DNA from: Eutreptiella sp. 'Long Island Sound 2002'
Lineage: Eukaryota; Euglenozoa; Euglenophyceae; Eutreptiales; Eutreptiaceae
Assembly (NCBI GenBank): GCA_964036045.1
Contig: OZ038381.1
Span: 129,339,708-129,403,707 of the forward strand
Length of the DNA: 64,000 bases
Direction of reading: 5' to 3'
The notes beneath the pieces are model-generated. The model ran no database searches. It was not told the origin of the DNA and was given only the letters and a program-made list of their open reading frames with translations. This document shows, one piece after another, positions 1-10,090 of this stretch (the stretch's first letter is position 1; each line of letters starts with the position of its first letter). The position numbers and the translations under genes were made by a program.

Positions 1-2
1 AT

Positions 3-1721
3 CCGTCGCTGAAGACCTTGAGGAACAGAGCTAGTGCCGCAAATGCAAACCTTAAAAGGGCACTTCCCCAGTTGGTGACTAATGCCAAAGCTCGGAATCA
101 AAAACGTGTCAAAAATCGACAACGTGCGGAGAAAAACCCTCCCCCAGAGGTTATTGTACGCTCCTTATTGGCAAAGCATGCGGGCAAATCGACATGGAAG
201 CAGTTTATCGATACCAAGCAGGATATCAGCGACGATCAACATCTAGGCATTTACCGCAACAAGGTTACTCGCTTGGCCAAAAGCTTAAGGGCCAATGTTG
301 GTGGCGTGGTGTTCACGCGGCGATCGAGCCGACTCGACCCATGGAAGGCCATCCCTCTCTACTTGCAAATAGCGAACCGCGACCACTTGCACCATGAAGG
401 TACATACAAACGCAGCATAAACATCTTCATTGATGGTTGCGAGGTGGCGTGTTACAAACCCGCTGGTGTGGTTACTCTATCTCTTACTCTACCAACGTTA
501 CGGGTTCCACATCAAGTTAGTGCTGTGCTTCGCCTGTGTCATTGGATGGGCAGCGAAGAACCTAACGAGTTGAAGCTGCGGCTACGTAATCTGAAGCTAA
601 AGGAAGTATTGACTGACGCTCAAAAGGGTGCATTTGATGGGCATAGGTATCGAATCACCATGAACTTGGATTGGAGCCTTCTAACAAAAATCTTGTGTTG
701 GGAGCAGAGTGGTCACGAGAAAGCATGCTGGGCCTGTGTTGCGCTCCGGCGGCATTGGATGTATTGTGACTACATGAAACAACCACAAAGGCCATTGGAA
801 TCCTTCTTTGGTGGCGTATTGGGCTTTTTCTTGTCCCTCTTTGAGACAATTGACGATATCATCTATGACGTCGTCCATTGTCTTGCATTGGTACTCCGCA
901 ACATGTTGTTGCACGCTTTGGATATATGGGTGCAAGATATGAGCGCTAAGTACCCACACCTTGTTGATCCGGGATTGTTGGGTCGTTTGCGGGATGTGTA
1001 CAACAAGCATCTCGAACGGTGTCCGTATAGACCTCCGGACAAGCGCGGCCCTGAGTACAAAGGTTGGTCTCCTGGAGGAAATATGTCAAAGGAACAAATT
1101 TTGTACAATGACAAATTCTGGGATGACCTGTGCGCCGTTCTTCCAACGGCTGCACATGGGCTAGATTTCGGCGCAAAACACCCCGGTGTGCCAAGTGGAA
1201 GCCCCTTGCAATGGTACTGTAGAGAGCTCCGCCGCTTGTGCGTGCAAATGTGTGCCTGGAAACCCGAAGGAGTTGAGCGGCGCACTGCTGACTGTGACCG
1301 TTTGCACCGGGTGTATCAGGCCCTTGGGCTCCCGACGGAAAGGATCACGGTCCAATGTCACTTCTTCCTCGCCCACTATGAGCCGCGGTTGCGTAGGCAT
1401 GCAAACTTGCAAGGTGGCAGTAGCGAAGGTGGCGAGCATGCACATCAGACGGTGCATAGAATTGTTGCCGTGCGGAAGTCCAAGCCGAATCACAAATGTC
1501 CAGAAGGCATGAAAGAATTTGGACGGGATGCGGCTTTGGATCTAGCACTATGGGCTGAAGGTGAGATCCACCTTGAAAACGATTGTGACCACGCCATTGC
1601 ATTGCCAAGTATGAGCTTGCAACAACTACTTCTTGTTTTGTGCTGCGTTGCGTTGTTTGTTCAAGGGTCACCAAGGCAAATATATCGTGCGGCACATCTC
1701 ATCGTTGGATTGGGAAAATGA
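3..1721 (+). CDS. Partial hypothetical protein, possibly transposon-related
   Basis: The frame is open from the left window edge to a TGA at 1719-1721. There is no ATG for about the first 175 codons, so the 5' part probably lies outside the window. I do not recognise the protein. Numbering residues from base 18, it has a strongly basic N-terminus, an acidic residue in MNLDWSLL (about 215-222), a CxxC in CWAC (237-240), a second acid in IYDVVHC (282-288) followed by a long hydrophobic helix, and a hydrophobic stretch at 532-550. The order Asp, CxxC, Asp-x2-His followed by a helix resembles uncharacterised transposon-associated eukaryotic proteins that may have an RNase H-like fold; that is inference from memory of the pattern. 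The unbroken length, unlike the decayed elements to the right, suggests recent or continuing selection. Confidence 0.45.
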   Translation, partial: PSLKTLRNRASAANANLKRALPQLVTNAKARNQKRVKNRQRAEKNPPPEVIVRSLLAKHAGKSTWKQFIDTKQDISDDQHLGIYRNKVTRLAKSLRANVGGVVFTRRSSRLDPWKAIPLYLQIANRDHLHHEGTYKRSINIFIDGCEVACYKPAGVVTLSLTLPTLRVPHQVSAVLRLCHWMGSEEPNELKLRLRNLKLKEVLTDAQKGAFDGHRYRITMNLDWSLLTKILCWEQSGHEKACWACVALRRHWMYCDYMKQPQRPLESFFGGVLGFFLSLFETIDDIIYDVVHCLALVLRNMLLHALDIWVQDMSAKYPHLVDPGLLGRLRDVYNKHLERCPYRPPDKRGPEYKGWSPGGNMSKEQILYNDKFWDDLCAVLPTAAHGLDFGAKHPGVPSGSPLQWYCRELRRLCVQMCAWKPEGVERRTADCDRLHRVYQALGLPTERITVQCHFFLAHYEPRLRRHANLQGGSSEGGEHAHQTVHRIVAVRKSKPNHKCPEGMKEFGRDAALDLALWAEGEIHLENDCDHAIALPSMSLQQLLLVLCCVALFVQGSPRQIYRAAHLIVGLGK

Positions 1722-2017
1722 CATATCACCCCCCCTTCCCCCCCCCCCCCAAAAGTGTTTCTTCCGCCTACCACAAGTGAACCCTGTCTTAGGCTTGGCA
1801 ATCATGTCCGGGGAGGCAGATGTACGCGACCACAAACGGTTTTGCTCCAAAGCCGAAGCCCTCAAATACCATATCAGTGATGTTTTCCGGGCGGAGGAGG
1901 AACCGGCTGAGGAGCATACCGCAGTGAAGAATGATTTGCAAATCAATTCAGTGGCCTTTGGGCTCAGTGGTCGCGCAGAGCACAACACCGCAGAGCTCTT
2001 TTTCCTTTTGCCTATAG
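1722..2017 (+). other. Spacer with C-run; possible intron or frameshifted coding sequence
   Basis: A run of about 27 bases, nearly all C, lies at 1728-1752. After it a different frame is open to about 2025 with reasonable composition (KRFCSKAEALKYHISDVF and on). The segment ends in a pyrimidine tract followed by CTATAG at 2012-2017, a good-looking 3' splice acceptor immediately before the next open frame. Either the C-run length is miscalled and coding continues, or this is an intron. I could not find a donor that keeps phase. Confidence 0.3.
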
Positions 2018-2661
2018 GTCCATGAAGTCAACAGGCGAAGGCCCACTTTGCCTGCAGCACCCCAGGGCCCACGGAGGTCGGATCGCGTGCACCTTGCTGA
2101 CGCGGCGCCCAAGAAGGATGATGGTGCGAAGAAGGATGATGGCGCCAAGAAGGATGATGCTCGCAAGCGGGATGCTGCACATGCCAAGGAGCTCAAGGCG
2201 CACGCAGCTGCCGCCACTGCTGCACATGCCAAGGCCAAGACGGAAGCGAACCTTGCTAAGGTGGCGAATGCAAAGGCGGCCAAGGCATTGAAGGATGCGG
2301 CCAAGGAGCGCGCCGAGAAGGAGGCTTGCAAGAAGGAATTGGCTTCGCAAAAAAGTTTGCTGGCGGCAAGGGCCAACCGCCTGAGTGAGATGGAGAAGGA
2401 ATTGGACGACCTAAGGCGTAGTAAGAGTTCGGACAAGAATTCGGGTGCAAGCACGGCACAGGGCATGGGCAATGAGCCCCGCCATGGCGTGGTGCAGGGC
2501 ACGAACATGGGAACGGGCACCGGGCAGGGTCATGGCATGGTGCAGGGCACGAACATGGGAATGGGCACCGGGCAGGGTCATGGCATGGTGCAGGGCATGG
2601 TGCAGGGTGGTGGTGCGGGACAGGCCATGGGAATGGGGATGGGGATGGGGATGGGGCCAAG

Positions 2662-2695
<34 letters not shown>

Positions 2696-3040
2696 GGTAT
2701 GGGTATGGGGCAAAACTCAAACATGCCTATGGGCCCGAACATGGGCATGGGGATGGGGTCAGGCATGGGCATGGGTGTGGGCATGGGACAAAACCCTAAC
2801 ATGCTGATGGGCACAGGCATGGGCGTTGGCGTGGGGCAGGGCATGGGCATGGGTACGGGTATGAGTATGGGGCAAGGGATGGGTATGGGTACCGGGATGG
2901 GGCAAGGGGTGGGTATGGGACAGGGCATGGGTATGGGACCTGGGATGGGTATGGGTGCGGCAATGGGGCAAGGCATGGGTATGGGTATGGGTATGGGCAT
3001 GGGGCAGGGCATGGGCATGCACCAAAATAGGTGGTGCTGA
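2018..3040 (+). CDS. Coiled-coil protein with Met-Gly repeat tail
   Basis: Open from the putative acceptor at 2018 to a TGA at 3038-3040. There is no ATG in about the first 125 codons, so it is probably a downstream exon or a frameshifted continuation. The protein has three copies of a KKDDGA-like hexad (about 2108-2160), then an Ala/Lys/Glu-rich stretch expected to form a coiled coil (about 2165-2430). From about 2455 to 3020 follows a low-complexity tail of GM, GQGMGM and VQGTNMG repeats in which nearly every second residue is Met. The tail keeps a single open frame through about 180 codons of imperfect hexamer repeats (GGCATG, GGGATG, GGTATG), although a frame-neutral repeat could also do this by chance. 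No enzyme domain is visible and the function is unknown. Confidence 0.45.
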
Positions 3041-3049
3041 GCCCAGGCT

Positions 3050-3333
3050 TAGATTTCGGATTCATAAATTCCCTGCTGTTGTAGTTTCAAAGGCGTCTTT
3101 CTCTGTGTATGGTGAATTGTACCAGTGGAGGATGGAAGTCTCCGTCTCAAAAGCATATTCATATGCCACACACAAGCAAAAAGGTGAGGAAGGTGTGAAG
3201 ACAACAGTGCCTTCTGTGGCTGCACAGCTGCTCCACTTTCTGTGGCAGTGCTTTAGTTTACCATTTATTTTCTGCGTCCAACAATCACTGCATGGTTCAT
3301 CCTGTATTTGATTGTGACAGGCTCCGAAATCTA
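3050..3333. repeat. 11-bp perfect inverted repeat bounding 284 bp
   Basis: TAGATTTCGGA at 3050-3060 recurs as its exact reverse complement at 3323-3333. The interior has no convincing gene. It could be a tiny MITE-like element or chance; I see no clear target duplication. Confidence 0.25.
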
Positions 3334-3447
3334 CCACAATGCAAGATTCCATGGGCAATGACTATGCTGTGCCAAAGAGTGGCCTATTGTTCCACAAGAG
3401 TGTCTGGATAGTGTCTGGATCTCATTTACATGCAGGCCTCTCCCACT

Positions 3448-3880
3448 TGTCTATTGTCTGTTGTCTGTTGTCTGTTGCCTGCCGTCAGTTGAGCGTTGTC
3501 GTCCATTGTATGTTGTCTGTTGTCTGTTGTCTGCGGTCTGTTGTCTGTTGCCTGCCGTCAGTTATACGTCGTCGTCCATTGTCTGTTGTCTGTTGTCTGT
3601 TGTCTGTTGTCTGTTGTCTGTTGTCTGCGGTCTGTTGTCTGTTGCCTGCCGTCAGTTGTACGTTGTCGTCCATTGTTGTTGTCTGTTGTCTGTTGTCTGT
3701 TGTCTGTTGTCTGTTGTCTGTTGTCTGTTGTCTGTTGTCTGCGGTCTGGTCTGTTGCCTGCCTGTTGTCTGTTGTCTGTTGTCTGTTGTCTGTTGCGTGT
3801 CGCCTGAGGTAAATTGGACGTCGTCCAGTGTTGTCTGTTGTCTGTTGTCTGTTGTCTGTTGCCTGTCGTCAGTTGAACGT
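3448..3880. repeat. (TTGTCTG)n microsatellite with interspersed longer units
   Basis: Heptamers TTGTCTG dominate, broken at intervals by a variant block of the type CCTGCCGTCAGTTG then CGTCGTCGTCCA, seen at about 3478, 3556, 3646, 3800 and 3860. Because the unit is 7 bases, several frames stay open; those are not genes. Confidence 0.9.
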
Positions 3881-3899
3881 CGTCGTCCAGTCGTGACTA

Positions 3900-4480
3900 G
3901 CTCTATTCCTGCGATTCATTCAGAGTTCCTTCAGACGTGGAATCTTGGGGGTGTCCGAGTGCATGTTCCAATTTGCTGATGTGTTGCACGTCTCAGGAGT
4001 AAGAAAGTTCATACAGACCAATTTCTGGATCGAATTCAATCAGCATTCTGCATCCTGCGATTCATTCAGAGTTCCTTGAGACATGGAATCTTGGGGGTGT
4101 CCGAGTTGATCAGCTTTGCCTTCGCCAATGTCAGCTTTGACTCCATTTGTCCATTGGCGGCATGTTCCAATTTGCTGATGTGTTGCACGTCTCAGGAGTA
4201 AGAAAGTTCATACAGACCAATTTCTGGATCGAATTCAATCAGCATTCTGCATCCTGCGATTCATTCAGAGTTCCTTGAGACATGGAATCTTGGGGGTGTC
4301 CGAGTTGATCAGCTTTGCCTTCGCCAATGTCAGCTTTGACTCCATTTGTCCATTGGCGGCATGTTCCAATTTGCTGATGTGTTGCACGTCTCCGATGAGT
4401 TTGTTTGTGCGCCTGTTGTATCTGTGTCAAATGGGAAGGATACATGTTGCAATTTGCTGATGTGTTGCACGTCTCAAGAG
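3900..4480. repeat. 199-bp tandem repeat
   Basis: The block beginning AAGAAAGTTCATACAGACC at 4001 recurs at 4200 (period 199). A third partial unit runs to about 4480, and a shorter internally deleted unit lies at 3900-4000. Near-identical copies suggest recent duplication. The end of this array (AAGAAATTTCTGG, 4482) runs directly into the 187-bp satellite. Confidence 0.85.
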
Positions 4481-4493
4481 TAAGAAATTTCTG

Positions 4494-5680
4494 GAGCCCG
4501 TCTTCGCCAAAATTTGACATTTTTCGTCAAAAATGGGCCAAAAAAGGCCATTTTTTTTGCCAAAAATAGGTTTTTTGCCCTGTTGTGGACTGGCAACGAC
4601 CCCCCCCCCCCTATTTTGAGGGTGCCCAATACAAAAAAACACGTCTCAGGAACAAACAAGTTCATACTGACCAATTTCTGGAGCCCGTCTTCGCCAAAAT
4701 TTGACATTTTTCGTCAAAAATGGGCCAAAAAAGGCCATTTTTTTGCCAAAAATAGGTTTTTTGCCCTGTCGTGGACTGGCAACGACCCCCCCCCCCTATT
4801 TTGAGGGTGCCCAATACAAAAAAACACGTCTCAGGAACGAACAAGTTCATACTGACCAATTTCTGGAGCCCGTCTTCGCCAAAATTTGACATTTTTCGTC
4901 AAAAATGGGCCAAAAAAGGCCATTTTTTTGCCAAAAATAGGTTTTTTGCCCTGTCGTGGACTGGCAACGACCCCCCCCCCCCCCTATGTTGAGGGTGCCC
5001 AATACAAAAAAACACGTCTCAGGAACGAACAAGTTCATACTGACCAATTTCTGGAGCCCGTCTTCGCCAAAATTTGACATTTTTCGTCAAAAATGGGCCA
5101 AAAAAGGCCATTTTTTTGGCCAAAAATAGGTTTTTTTTGCCCTGTGATGGACTGGCAACGACCCCCCCCCCCTATTTTGAGGGTGCCCGATACAAGGAAA
5201 AACGTCCCAGGAGCAAACAACCTCATAAAGACCAATTTCTGCAGCCCGTCTTCGCCAAAATTTGACATTTTTCGTCAAAAATGGGCCAAAAAAAGGCCAT
5301 TTTTTGGCCGAAAATAGGTTTTTTTGCTCCGTGGGGGACTGGCAACGACCTCCCCCCCCTATTTTGAGGGTGCCCAATACAAAAAAACACTTCTTAGCAT
5401 CAAGAAAAGTCATACAGACCAATTTCTGCAGCCTGTCTTCGCCAAAATCTGCCATTTTTTGTCAAAAATGTGCCAAAATTTGCCATTTTTTGGCCCGAAA
5501 CAGGTTTTTTCGCCCTGGCGGGGACTTCCAAGACCCCCCCCCCTATTTCAAGGGTGCCCGATGCAACAAAAACGCGTCACAGGAGCAAAGGAATGCACAT
5601 GGACCAGTTTTGGCAGCCTCTCTCCGCCAAAATGTCACATTTTTCGTCAAAAATCAGCCAAAATTAATTTTGGGATGAGC
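4494..5680. repeat. 187-bp satellite, about 6.3 units
   Basis: Unit starts (GAGCCCGTCTTCGCC or a variant) lie at 4494, 4681, 4866, 5054, 5241, 5428 and 5613, so the period is 185-188 bp. Each unit holds a palindromic stretch around TTTTTCGTCAAAAA, GGCC-A6-GGCC, a C-run of 9-14 bases, and CTATTTTGAGGGTGCCC. Units on the left are nearly identical; those on the right drift progressively. Reverse-complement relatives occur in the LTR element at 11651-12391. Confidence 0.92.
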
Positions 5681-5689
5681 CTGCTTCAT

Positions 5690-8600
5690 AAAATCATAGG
5701 TGAGGCCGGGCAGGAGCAGGAACGGAAAGCGCTAGGGGCAGGGGGCCAGGGGCGTGCGGAGGGACAGGCACATAGGATGCGGGGAGGCGGACGCGGGGGG
5801 TCGGCTGAGGTGGAGGAGGGTGAGGAGGGGATGTGACAGACACGAGGAGAGGGGGAGGGGAGCGGAGAGGTGCAAGTGCGCAGGGGAGGGCAGGGACACA
5901 GCTGAACGTGGAGGGGGATGTGGTGATGGCCGACACGGACGAGAATCCCAAGCGGAGAGCACAGGACCAGCGGCGGGGGAGAGGGGAGAAGGGGCGGCGG
6001 AGTACCGGGGTGCAGGTGAGTGCGGAGAAAGCAACAGGGCGGTGGGACGCGAGAGGTATCGTGGGTACGGCGAGCAGCGTGGGGCAGAACGAGCAGGTGA
6101 CGGGAAGCAGTGTCGGAATGTGGTACAGTGACGGAGCAGAGCGCAAGGTCGTGACTGGCGAGAACAGCCGGCGAAGGCGTGGAGCAGCGCTGTGCCCTTC
6201 GGGTGCAGCACGGCGCCAGGGCTCTGACTTGCAGGAGAGGCAAACGAATAATCCGACAAGTTGGTGCCAGGGTCTTGACTAATGGTGTGATCGGAGAGAT
6301 TGCTGGGGTGGGCAGGTGGCAGTGCAGGTGTACTCGAAGCCGGTGCAGTGGAGCCACGTCACAGTGGCGCCCCGGTGGACTGGCAGCCGGGGTGTGCGGG
6401 CTATCAGCCGACTTGGTACATGGCAGCAAAGCTCTCTGCATGACAGGATGGTGCTGCATTGAAAACATTGAATTTACGTGCGCCCTGCTCTGAGGGGTAG
6501 ACCGGGCCAGGCCTTGGTGGCCACCGGCGCCAAGAGACACCTACGAGGTGCAACGGAGTGCGAACCTTATCTATTCGGCTGGGCTCCACAATGCAGACGC
6601 AGCGACGGGATTTTGACAAGCGTCTCCCTGGCGTTCTCTCTGTGTTCATTCGGCACATGCGGTGGCTCATGGTGCGTAGGCAACCAACGGCCATGCCAGA
6701 CCTCGGGCAGGGCCAAAGTCCAGACCACAGATACACCCCCCCCCCTCCACACACAGGGCGCCAGGCAACAAGGATGGGGTGAGAGGCGGGGACCGAGGGA
6801 GCACCCAGGGGAAAGGGTAGGGGCGAGGGGGAGGGGCAGAGGGGTAGAGCACGCGGGTGGCACACACGAGTGACAGCGCGGCACAAACAGGGAGGGCAGA
6901 CGTACAGGCAGGGTCGACAGCGAGAAGGAGAATGGGAGGGGATACAGGCGAGAGAGGGGGCGCAGGGCAGCGGGACAGGGGTAGCACGGAGAAGAGCAGG
7001 GGGCACACGCAGGGCGTGCGGGAGCAGTGGGGAGCGCGACCACGGAAAAGAAAAAAACAACAGGACAGGCGGACACACAGGAAGGGCACAAAAAGGAGGC
7101 AGGGCGCGGGAGGTGGGGGGAACAGGGGGCCAACAAGGGCGCAAAGGAACACAATGTCTCACAGAGAAGCACCATGCCAAAGACCCGCATAGAGCCGTAC
7201 CGGCCGCCCCGCCCGACCATCAGGGAACTGATGGAGGGGCGGCCGGCAGGAGAGGACGACGGGAAAGTCCCCCCGAAGGGGTGTCTGGGGAGGCCGCCCA
7301 GGTCGGCCTACAGGTCGGAAGACAGAATGGCGGCCCTGAGGCGCCTGAGGGCGCGCGAGATACAACCATGGCGTGGGGACGACCAGCGGCAAGCACACAG
7401 AGCAGGAGAACAACACTAAGAGGGCGGGCAGGAGACAGAGGGGAGGGGAGGGTAGAGAGGAGAGAGAGAAGAAACATGTACGCCAACGCGGGCTAAAAGG
7501 CTGGGTCGCCTGGTATGGCCGGGGACCGCCAAGGGCAGCGCCACAGGATGGCGTAGGGACAGGACGAGAGCACCCAACAGAACCCAGACAGATGGCGATG
7601 CAGTGTTGTAGTGCGTGCATGCAGGGAGGAGGGAACCACGCGGGAAACAGCGCGGCAAAAAAAAAACGCGGACAACACCCCGCAGCACCACAAGGAGACG
7701 GGACAGAAAACGACGAGTGGCTAGGGCCGGGCGACGGCCCCAGGGGACTAGGACAGCATGGGAGGCGGCACAGGAGAGAGGGGCGGGGGCGGGAAGGGGG
7801 CGACCCGTGCTAGGCGCACAAAACGGTCCCCGGATGGATGAGGATCCAGTGGGCCCGCGCCACAGGGTTGCTCGCGGCCCGGTGGGGTATAAACACGGGA
7901 TGAGGGATGGGATGGGGCCGCACAACAACCCACGGGATTAGGCCAGGGCCGCGGCACGGGGGAAGGGGGCGGGAAGAGAGCGACCTGTGCTAGGCGCACG
8001 AAACGGTCCCCGGATGGATGAGGATCCAGTGGGCCCGCTTTACAGGGTTGCTGGCGGCCCGTTGGAGTATAAACACGGGATGAGGGATGGGATGGGGCCG
8101 CGCGGCAGCCCAGGGATTAGGCTGGGGCCGTGGCACAGGAAAGAGGGACGGGGGCGGGAGGGGGGCGACCCGTGCTAAGCGCACGAAGCGGTCACCGGAA
8201 GGAAGAGGCTCCAGTGGGCCCGCGCCACAGGGTAGCAGGCGACCCGGTGGGGTATAAACACGGGATGAAGTGACAAGGGGACGGGGCGGGGAAGGGCGTG
8301 TGGCTAGAGCCACACAACGGCCTGACGGGCTAGGGAGACCATGGGACGCTGGGAACGGGCTGGTGCCAGGATGAGGCAAAGGGGAATGGGACATGGGAAG
8401 GGCACGGAGGCCGAAAGCGCCAAGCAACAGCCCCATGGGATTGGGAAACCAGTCGCCATGGAGTGGTGAACCATGGGCCAACCATGGGGAACCTGACCAC
8501 GGGAAGTCGGGAAAATGCCCTGAACTCCGGGACGGATGTGAGGTGTCCCCAGGGGTGAGGGTTGACCTTGAGATCCCCGGGTCAATGGCCTGAGTACACG

Positions 8601-8916
8601 TAAGTTCACGCGTGAGCAGGACCAGGGGGAACGTGGAAAGGGTCGCCCCCTGGCCTCCAGCCGTGGATGGACGACAACCAAGTGCATCCGGGAGCCGACT
8701 GGGTACTCCAACCCGTGACGGATGGGGAGTGGTGGAATGTGGATGACAGAGAGAAATGCTCCGCTGTCGGCGAGGGCTATCCACAGGAAACCCGCGTGCA
8801 GGCGCCCAATAGGCTGTGCTAGGGGGGGAAGGCGAAGGGTGACCGGAAGGAGATGAAACCGTGAGGGCAGCGACTGAAGGGAGCCTACCGCCGGTCATGC
8901 CCCAAGGGAACCTGGT
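5690..8916 (-). other. LINE-1 3' region (noncoding, G/A-rich on +)
   Basis: This lies downstream of the LINE-1 reverse-transcriptase C-terminus on the minus strand. The plus strand is strongly G/A-rich with many GGGG runs; the minus-strand frames it leaves open are Pro/Leu/Ser-rich low complexity and I do not call them genes. The part from about 7946 to 9052 recurs at about 32190-33285, showing it belongs to a mobile unit that was copied elsewhere. The exact 3' end of the LINE is not defined; I see no poly(A) tail. Confidence 0.55.
7780..8275. repeat. ~182-bp tandem repeat with TATAAAC motif
   Basis: Three units: GTGCTAGGCGCAC-type landmarks at 7807, 7987 and 8172, and GTATAAACACGGG landmarks at 7888, 8068 and 8252 (spacing 180 and 184). 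Two further, shorter-spaced units occur in the LINE tail copy near 32233 and 32387. The TATAAAC box reads on the plus strand, opposite to LINE-1 coding. Confidence 0.85.
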
Positions 8917-10090
8917 TTAAGTTCTTGGCCGTGAGGTGAGACAGTGGTCGCCAGGTGAACTGATGGTGGAGAGCACTCCTTCCCGCCAGAGGCCGCCACC
9001 ATGTAAAACAAACAAGGAGAAGTCAGATGAGGCTGCGTACGCGGCCGCCCTTACCTTACCCTTCCGCATCCTCCTGTCCCACCTAGCGCGGTCTTCCCGT
9101 CCCCGCGCTCTCCTCATCATCCATTTGGATACACCCCATTCCACTATCCTGGAGTCGCGATAGAAATCCGCGTGGTGCAGGCCCGCTTTTTTGTACTCCT
9201 TCATATCCTTCCTGCACACGTGCAACACCTGCATACTCACTCCTTCCTTCCTGCCCCCCCGTACACTTCCATGCGCAGCCCCCGCGAAGTCCGCGTCCAG
9301 TACCACGATTGGTCCACGCCTGCCGCACGTCCTGTTGGTCGCCAACATGTGCTTCCCCCCTGGAAACACCGCCTGTAGGACGCGCCACATGCATTTCTTC
9401 TTCCCCGCCGCCAACCGCCTTCGTCGGTGCCACACATAGCGTGGGCACATGTTCTCCCCCTTCTGCACCTCGGCAATCGCGTGATATCTGACCCGTCGCA
9501 TCACCTCCTCCTGATTGTGGCACATCCTGCTCAGCGTCCTCGCCGTATGTGCCCTGTACGCCTCTCCCGCCGTGGGCATCCCCTCTCCATAGTAGGCCAT
9601 CAGCGACCGCAACAGACACCACGGTACCTCCGTGGGTATCCCCTCATACCCCCTGATGAGCCTCCGCACTTCCCCTTCTACCTCCTCCAACTGCCCCCTG
9701 CAGTACGGGAGGTGCATCCCTTGGTACCCTATCGCTGCATTGAGCACGGCCCGTAGGTAGTACAGGGTCGTCTGTACCGACCGGGGGTGGTGATGCCGGG
9801 GAACTACCAGCATCGCCCTGAACCCCCTGAGGAATTTTTCGGGCAGCCTGACGCCCCCCGCGTCGATGGCCTGCACATGTCCCAGCACCACTGCTTTCTC
9901 TGCCCTCTGCAACCATGCCACCCCGTCCCCCACATCCAGCGCCATACCACCCTCGGCACTCTCATCAGAACCGCCAACTTCTCCGCGCTCCAGACCAGGT
10001 GGTTATCCCTCCCGTACCTCTGCATCAGATCCTGCACCACCTGTTGGGCCTTTTCATCCCGTACCATGGGCACCGGATCATCCACATACT
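8917..10090 (-). pseudogene. LINE-1 reverse transcriptase, C-terminal part
   Basis: C-terminal portion of a non-LTR retrotransposon RT. Reading the minus strand from 10090 the first codons are YVDDPVPMV, the RT catalytic YxDD box, followed by VRDEKAQQVVQDL. After a frameshift near 9945 the frame continues with YYLRAVLNAAIGYQGMHL and CPRYVWHRRRRLAAGKKK, colinear with the YYLTEVLNASIGFQALHL region of LINE-2 at about 61690-61750. It ends at a stop at 8917; no RNase H motif is visible after it. The missing N-terminal half is at 39777-41056, and the LTR element between them interrupts the catalytic box. Non-functional by interruption and frameshift. Confidence 0.85.
10086..10090. repeat. Target-site duplication, left (ATACT)
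   Basis: ATACT abuts the LTR terminus TGTAAT at 10091. The right flank at 39777-39781 is ATACG: four of five bases match, with the mismatch at the outer or inner edge. Removing the element and one ATAC copy restores a continuous AQAYVDDP reading frame in LINE-1. Confidence 0.75.

Noticed and set aside
3448-3880. Telomere-like repeat
   Set aside because: TTGTCTG is not a known telomere motif and the tract is internal, with interspersed longer blocks.
4494-5680. CRISPR-like array
   Set aside because: Units are 187 bp throughout with no short repeat/unique spacer pattern, and the context is eukaryotic.
5686-6540. 284-codon minus-strand Pro/His/Ser-rich frame, and similar ones to about 8900
   Set aside because: Low-complexity consequence of G-rich plus-strand sequence; no conserved motif, overlaps other equally long frames.
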